Assembly (NCBI GenBank): GCA_020027415.1
Contig: JAHRAW010000064.1
Span: 1-9,274, forward strand
Direction: 5' to 3'
Source: Gammaproteobacteria bacterium
GTDB taxonomy: Bacteria > Pseudomonadota > Gammaproteobacteria > Arenicellales > Poriferihabitantaceae
DNA length: 9,274 nucleotides
The notes under the pieces are model-generated. The model worked only from the letters and a program-made list of their open reading frames with translations. It did not search any database and was not told the DNA's origin. Shown here in pieces: positions 7,153 through 9,274 of the stretch. Position 1 is the stretch's first letter; each line of letters opens with the position of its first letter. A program made the position numbers and the translations under genes.

Positions 7153-7971
7153 TCACGCCATCGGCTGCATGCCGGCGTCGGCCCACAGCGGCCCGGAGAT
7201 GGCGGGGTTTTCAATCAGCAAGCAGACCGCGGCGGCGATTTCTTGCGGTTCAATCATGCGCCCCAACGCCACCAACGACTTCATGTGGGTTTCAAAATGC
7301 CCGGCCGGCAACTGCGCACTCATCGGCGTGTTGACCACCCCGGGATGCACGACTTTGCTCTGCATGCCGTGATACATGCCCTCAATATGCAACGTTTTGG
7401 CGGCCGCGTTGAGCGCGGCTTTGGCGCACGCATAGGAAATTTGCCCGCGATTGCCGCGCGAAGAAACCGAGCCGAGTAGCACGCTGCAGCCTTGGATGGG
7501 TTCGCTTGGCTGCCACTTTTTTAAGTTTTGCGCGGCGCGCTGTTCAATGATACGCGCCATCATTTGCATCGCCCAATACACCGGGTGCAGCAGATTGACC
7601 GCTAACACTTCGCGGAACAGCGACTCCGCATACAACTCGGCTTGCCCGCGGTCGTGGTTCATTTTGACCGCCAGCGCATCGCGCAGAATGCCCGCCGCCG
7701 GCACGCAAATACGCACCACCTCGCCGCCGATTTTTTCCATTTGCGCGAACACTTCGGCGCGAAATTCAGCAGCGCGCACATCGCCGCAAAACGGCTGCGC
7801 CACCTCGCCGCCGACTTGGCGATTGATCGCCGCAGCGGTGGCTTGGCAGTGCGCCGATATATCCACCACGCCAATCGCGCGCGCGCCTTTTTCCGCCAAT
7901 TGGGTGGCGATGGCAAGACCGATGCCGCTACTTGCGCCGGTGACGACGGCTACTTTGTCATGGATTTGCAT
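7153..7971 (-). CDS. Short-chain dehydrogenase/reductase (SDR), probably NAD-linked
   Basis: This is a 272-residue classical SDR of the FabG-like type. The nucleotide-binding TGASSGIG is at 11-18. Asp37 at the end of the second strand favours NAD(H) over NADP(H). Active-site residues are Asn126, Ser168, Tyr180 and Lys184 (YACAK). The usual NNAG structural motif is replaced by PAAG at 91-94, within VPAAGILRD, which otherwise aligns with FabG's VNNAGITRD. A short insert (about 144-160, including KKWQPSEPIQG) precedes the Ser strand. The substrate cannot be told from sequence. The downstream PCD gene suggests a quinonoid-dihydropterin reductase as one option, but membership of FabG-like, not DHPR-like, SDRs argues for caution. 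The start at 7971 puts the Rossmann motif at the normal distance. No Shine-Dalgarno sequence is visible. Confidence 0.88.
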   Translation of the reverse strand: MQIHDKVAVVTGASSGIGLAIATQLAEKGARAIGVVDISAHCQATAAAINRQVGGEVAQPFCGDVRAAEFRAEVFAQMEKIGGEVVRICVPAAGILRDALAVKMNHDRGQAELYAESLFREVLAVNLLHPVYWAMQMMARIIEQRAAQNLKKWQPSEPIQGCSVLLGSVSSRGNRGQISYACAKAALNAAAKTLHIEGMYHGMQSKVVHPGVVNTPMSAQLPAGHFETHMKSLVALGRMIEPQEIAAAVCLLIENPAISGPLWADAGMQPMA

Positions 7972-8002
7972 GCGCAGAATTGTTTAACTCAATGGTATCC
8001 AG

Positions 8003-8033
8003 TTTACACAACCGCGGCGATTATGAGTATAAT
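8003..8033 (+). promoter_or_regulatory. Candidate sigma-70 promoter for petAB
   Basis: A perfect -10 TATAAT lies at 8028-8033. TTTACA, one mismatch from TTGACA, lies at 8003-8008. The spacing of 19 bases is a little long. The transcript would start near 8040, with a leader of about 80 bases before petA. Confidence 0.5.
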
Positions 8034-8034
8034 C
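8019..8034. promoter_or_regulatory. Dyad GATTAT-N4-ATAATC over the promoter
   Basis: A perfect 6-bp inverted repeat with a 4-base spacer covers the -10 box at 8028-8033, and also CATAAT on the minus strand. It could be an operator or simply the result of back-to-back -10 boxes in a divergent promoter. Confidence 0.35.
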
Positions 8035-8049
8035 AAAGCCGTGATGCAA
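8020..8049 (-). promoter_or_regulatory. Weak candidate promoter for the SDR-PCD genes
   Basis: On the minus strand, CATAAT (8025-8020) lies 18 bases after TTGCAT (8049-8044). The -10 matches 5 of 6 bases and the -35 only 3 of 6. It is the best-placed pair I see upstream of the SDR start at 7971, giving a leader of about 40 bases. The evidence is thin. Confidence 0.25.
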
Positions 8050-8075
8050 CCCGTGCGCGCGGACTTACGCGCTAC

Positions 8076-8081
8076 TATAAT
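8076..8081 (+). promoter_or_regulatory. Second TATAAT box upstream of petA
   Basis: A second perfect TATAAT lies exactly 48 bases downstream of the first and 40 bases before the petA start. No good -35 box is found at 16-19 bases (the region is GC-rich, near GTGCGC). It could be an activator-dependent promoter or chance. Confidence 0.25.
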
Positions 8082-8121
8082 CGCGCGCGGATATTTAATC
8101 ATACAAGATCAAAATTGACCG

Positions 8122-8724
8122 ATGAGCGATGAGCCGATAAAGAATAAAGCGGTGGACGCCCAGCGGCGGCGTTTGTTGACCGCGGCGACCACCGGCATGG
8201 GGCTGGCGGGCAGCGTGGGGTTAGCCGTGCCGTTCGCCGGCAGCATGCTGCCCAGCGAACGCGCCAAAGCGGCCGGCGCGCCGGTGGCGGTGGATATCAG
8301 CGACATTAAACCCAGGCAACAGATTACGGTGGAATGGCGCGGCAAACCGGTGTGGATTATCGGGCGTTCCGAAGCGGATGTGGATTTTTTAGCGTCGCAG
8401 GACGATGCGCTTGCCGACCCGGATTCGGAAGTTGCGCAGCAACCGCAGTATGCCAAAAATCAACACCGCGCCATTAAGCGTACGGTGTTGGTATTAGTGG
8501 GGATTTGCACGCATCTCGGCTGTTCGCCGAAATACCGACCGGCGTTGACGGGTGCGGCCGGCGCCGAGGATGGCGCGTTTTTATGCGCCTGCCACGGCTC
8601 GCGGTTTGATCTGGCCGGGCGGGTGTATCGCAATGTGCCGGCGCCGACCAATCTGGTGGTGCCGCCGCATAAATACCTATCCGAGAATGTAATTTTGATT
8701 GGCGAACATCAGGGGTCAGTCTAA
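8122..8724 (+). CDS. petA: Ubiquinol-cytochrome c reductase Rieske iron-sulfur subunit
   Basis: This 200-residue protein is the Rieske [2Fe-2S] subunit of the cytochrome bc1 complex, which takes electrons from ubiquinol at the outer face of the cytoplasmic membrane and passes them to cytochrome c1. A basic N-terminus with RRRLL (15-19) followed by a hydrophobic Gly/Ala-rich segment (about 20-44) is the expected Tat-type signal anchor. Cluster box I is CTHLGC at 129-134 and box II CACHGS at 155-160. By analogy with bovine numbering, Cys129, His131, Cys155 and His158 bind the cluster and Cys134-Cys157 form the disulfide. VPAPTNL (about 172-178) is the Pro loop. The residue two after Ser160 is Phe162, where the mitochondrial protein has a redox-raising Tyr. 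The length is normal. No clear Shine-Dalgarno sequence precedes the ATG. The stop overlaps the petB ATG by one base (TAATG), indicating an operon. Confidence 0.96.
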   Translation: MSDEPIKNKAVDAQRRRLLTAATTGMGLAGSVGLAVPFAGSMLPSERAKAAGAPVAVDISDIKPRQQITVEWRGKPVWIIGRSEADVDFLASQDDALADPDSEVAQQPQYAKNQHRAIKRTVLVLVGICTHLGCSPKYRPALTGAAGAEDGAFLCACHGSRFDLAGRVYRNVPAPTNLVVPPHKYLSENVILIGEHQGSV

Positions 8725-9274
8725 TGGGATTTTTGAACTGGCTTGATCGGCGTTTCCCGGCGAGTAAGGTTTTCAAGGAACACCTAGCCGAATACTACGC
8801 GCCGAAGAATTTCAATTTTTGGTACTACTTCGGCAGTTTGGCGATGCTGATGTTGGTGTTGCAAATCGTGACCGGCGTATTGTTGGCGATGAACTACAAG
8901 CCGGATGCAGACTCCGCGTTCGCTTCGGTGGAATACATTATGCGCGATGTGTGGGGCGGTTGGTTTGTCCGCTATATGCATTCCACCGGCGCGTCGTTTT
9001 TCTTCATCGTCATCTACCTGCACATGTTTCGCGGCTTGTTATACGGCTCCTACCGCGCGCCGCGCGAGTTGCTGTGGGTTATCGGCATGGTCATTTATGT
9101 GGCGATGATGGCGACCGCCTTTTTCGGCTATCTGTTGCCGTGGGGGCAGATGTCGTATTGGGGCGCGCAGGTCATCGTCAACTTGTTTGACAGCATTCCA
9201 TGGATTGGACCGACGCTTGCCGAGTGGATTCGCGGCGATTATGTAATTTCCGATATCACCTTAAACCGCTTCTA
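8724..9274 (+). CDS. petB: Cytochrome b of the bc1 complex, 5' part (runs off window)
   Basis: The first 183 codons are present and the frame is open at the right edge. Cytochrome b is the membrane core of the bc1 complex, carrying two b hemes and the quinol-oxidising and quinone-reducing sites. Visible are the amphipathic N-terminus (NWLDRRFP), helix A (about 33-56, ending TGVLLAMNY), helix B with His86 and His100 spaced 14 apart (one ligand to each heme), and helix C with the Qo-site signature GYLLPWGQMSYWGA at 135-148. The second His pair and the PEWY motif should lie beyond the window. The start follows petA directly, with AGGGG at 8711-8715 as a plausible ribosome binding site 8 bases upstream. 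Whether the gene ends as a ~400-residue long form or is fused or split cannot be seen. Confidence 0.95.
   Translation, partial: MGFLNWLDRRFPASKVFKEHLAEYYAPKNFNFWYYFGSLAMLMLVLQIVTGVLLAMNYKPDADSAFASVEYIMRDVWGGWFVRYMHSTGASFFFIVIYLHMFRGLLYGSYRAPRELLWVIGMVIYVAMMATAFFGYLLPWGQMSYWGAQVIVNLFDSIPWIGPTLAEWIRGDYVISDITLNRF

Noticed and set aside
7642..8118. 158-codon plus-strand frame reaching to the petA start
   Set aside because: Its first part is antisense to the SDR Rossmann region and the rest crosses the promoter region; no family resemblance.
8109..8456. 115-codon minus-strand frame over the petA start
   Set aside because: It is antisense to the Rieske signal-anchor region, with no motif of its own.
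8819..9190. 123-codon plus-strand frame within petB
   Set aside because: It is a shifted frame of cytochrome b, whose own frame carries the heme and Qo-site motifs.

Overview
The window looks like part of a proteobacterial chromosome, most likely gammaproteobacterial (betaproteobacterial is possible). This rests on the Rieske protein-cytochrome b gene pair, the style of the Rieske protein, and a two-subunit AddAB-type recombination nuclease in which the B subunit is the proteobacterial AddB-like type. Base composition is fairly GC-rich, with many GCGC runs. Genus cannot be read from the sequence. Coding density is high: there are six real genes, plus what appears to be a gene remnant at the left edge. 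No stretch over 300 bases lacks a gene.

Left two thirds (91-6668, minus strand): an AddB-like nuclease gene followed by an AddA-type helicase-nuclease gene, joined by a 4-base ATGA stop/start overlap. Together they should form the double-strand-break-processing complex that does the job of RecBCD. The AddA gene carries unusual in-frame additions: a dispersed-type palindromic repeat, a 10-residue tandem duplication next to it, and several low-complexity Thr/Glu or Ser/Glu patches. Its 3' end meets, tail to tail, a short open fragment (1-120, plus strand) that resembles the N-terminus of DUF1640 coiled-coil proteins and then stops. A small hairpin with an A/T tract there may end the add transcript.

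Middle (6669-7971, minus strand): a 134-base gap holding a second copy of the palindromic repeat family, then a pterin-4a-carbinolamine dehydratase gene and a short-chain dehydrogenase/reductase gene 38 bases apart. All four minus-strand genes could be read as one long transcript in the order SDR, PCD, addB, addA, with the palindrome sitting in the PCD-addB junction.

Right end (7972-9274): a 150-base divergent promoter region with two TATAAT boxes and a dyad over one of them, then petA (Rieske iron-sulfur protein) and the first 183 codons of petB (cytochrome b), overlapping by one base (TAATG). These are the first two subunits of the cytochrome bc1 complex. A cytochrome c1 gene would be expected beyond the window. 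No tRNA, rRNA, CRISPR array, transposase or phage gene was seen. The most noteworthy item is the repeat family that is present both between genes and inside the AddA reading frame.
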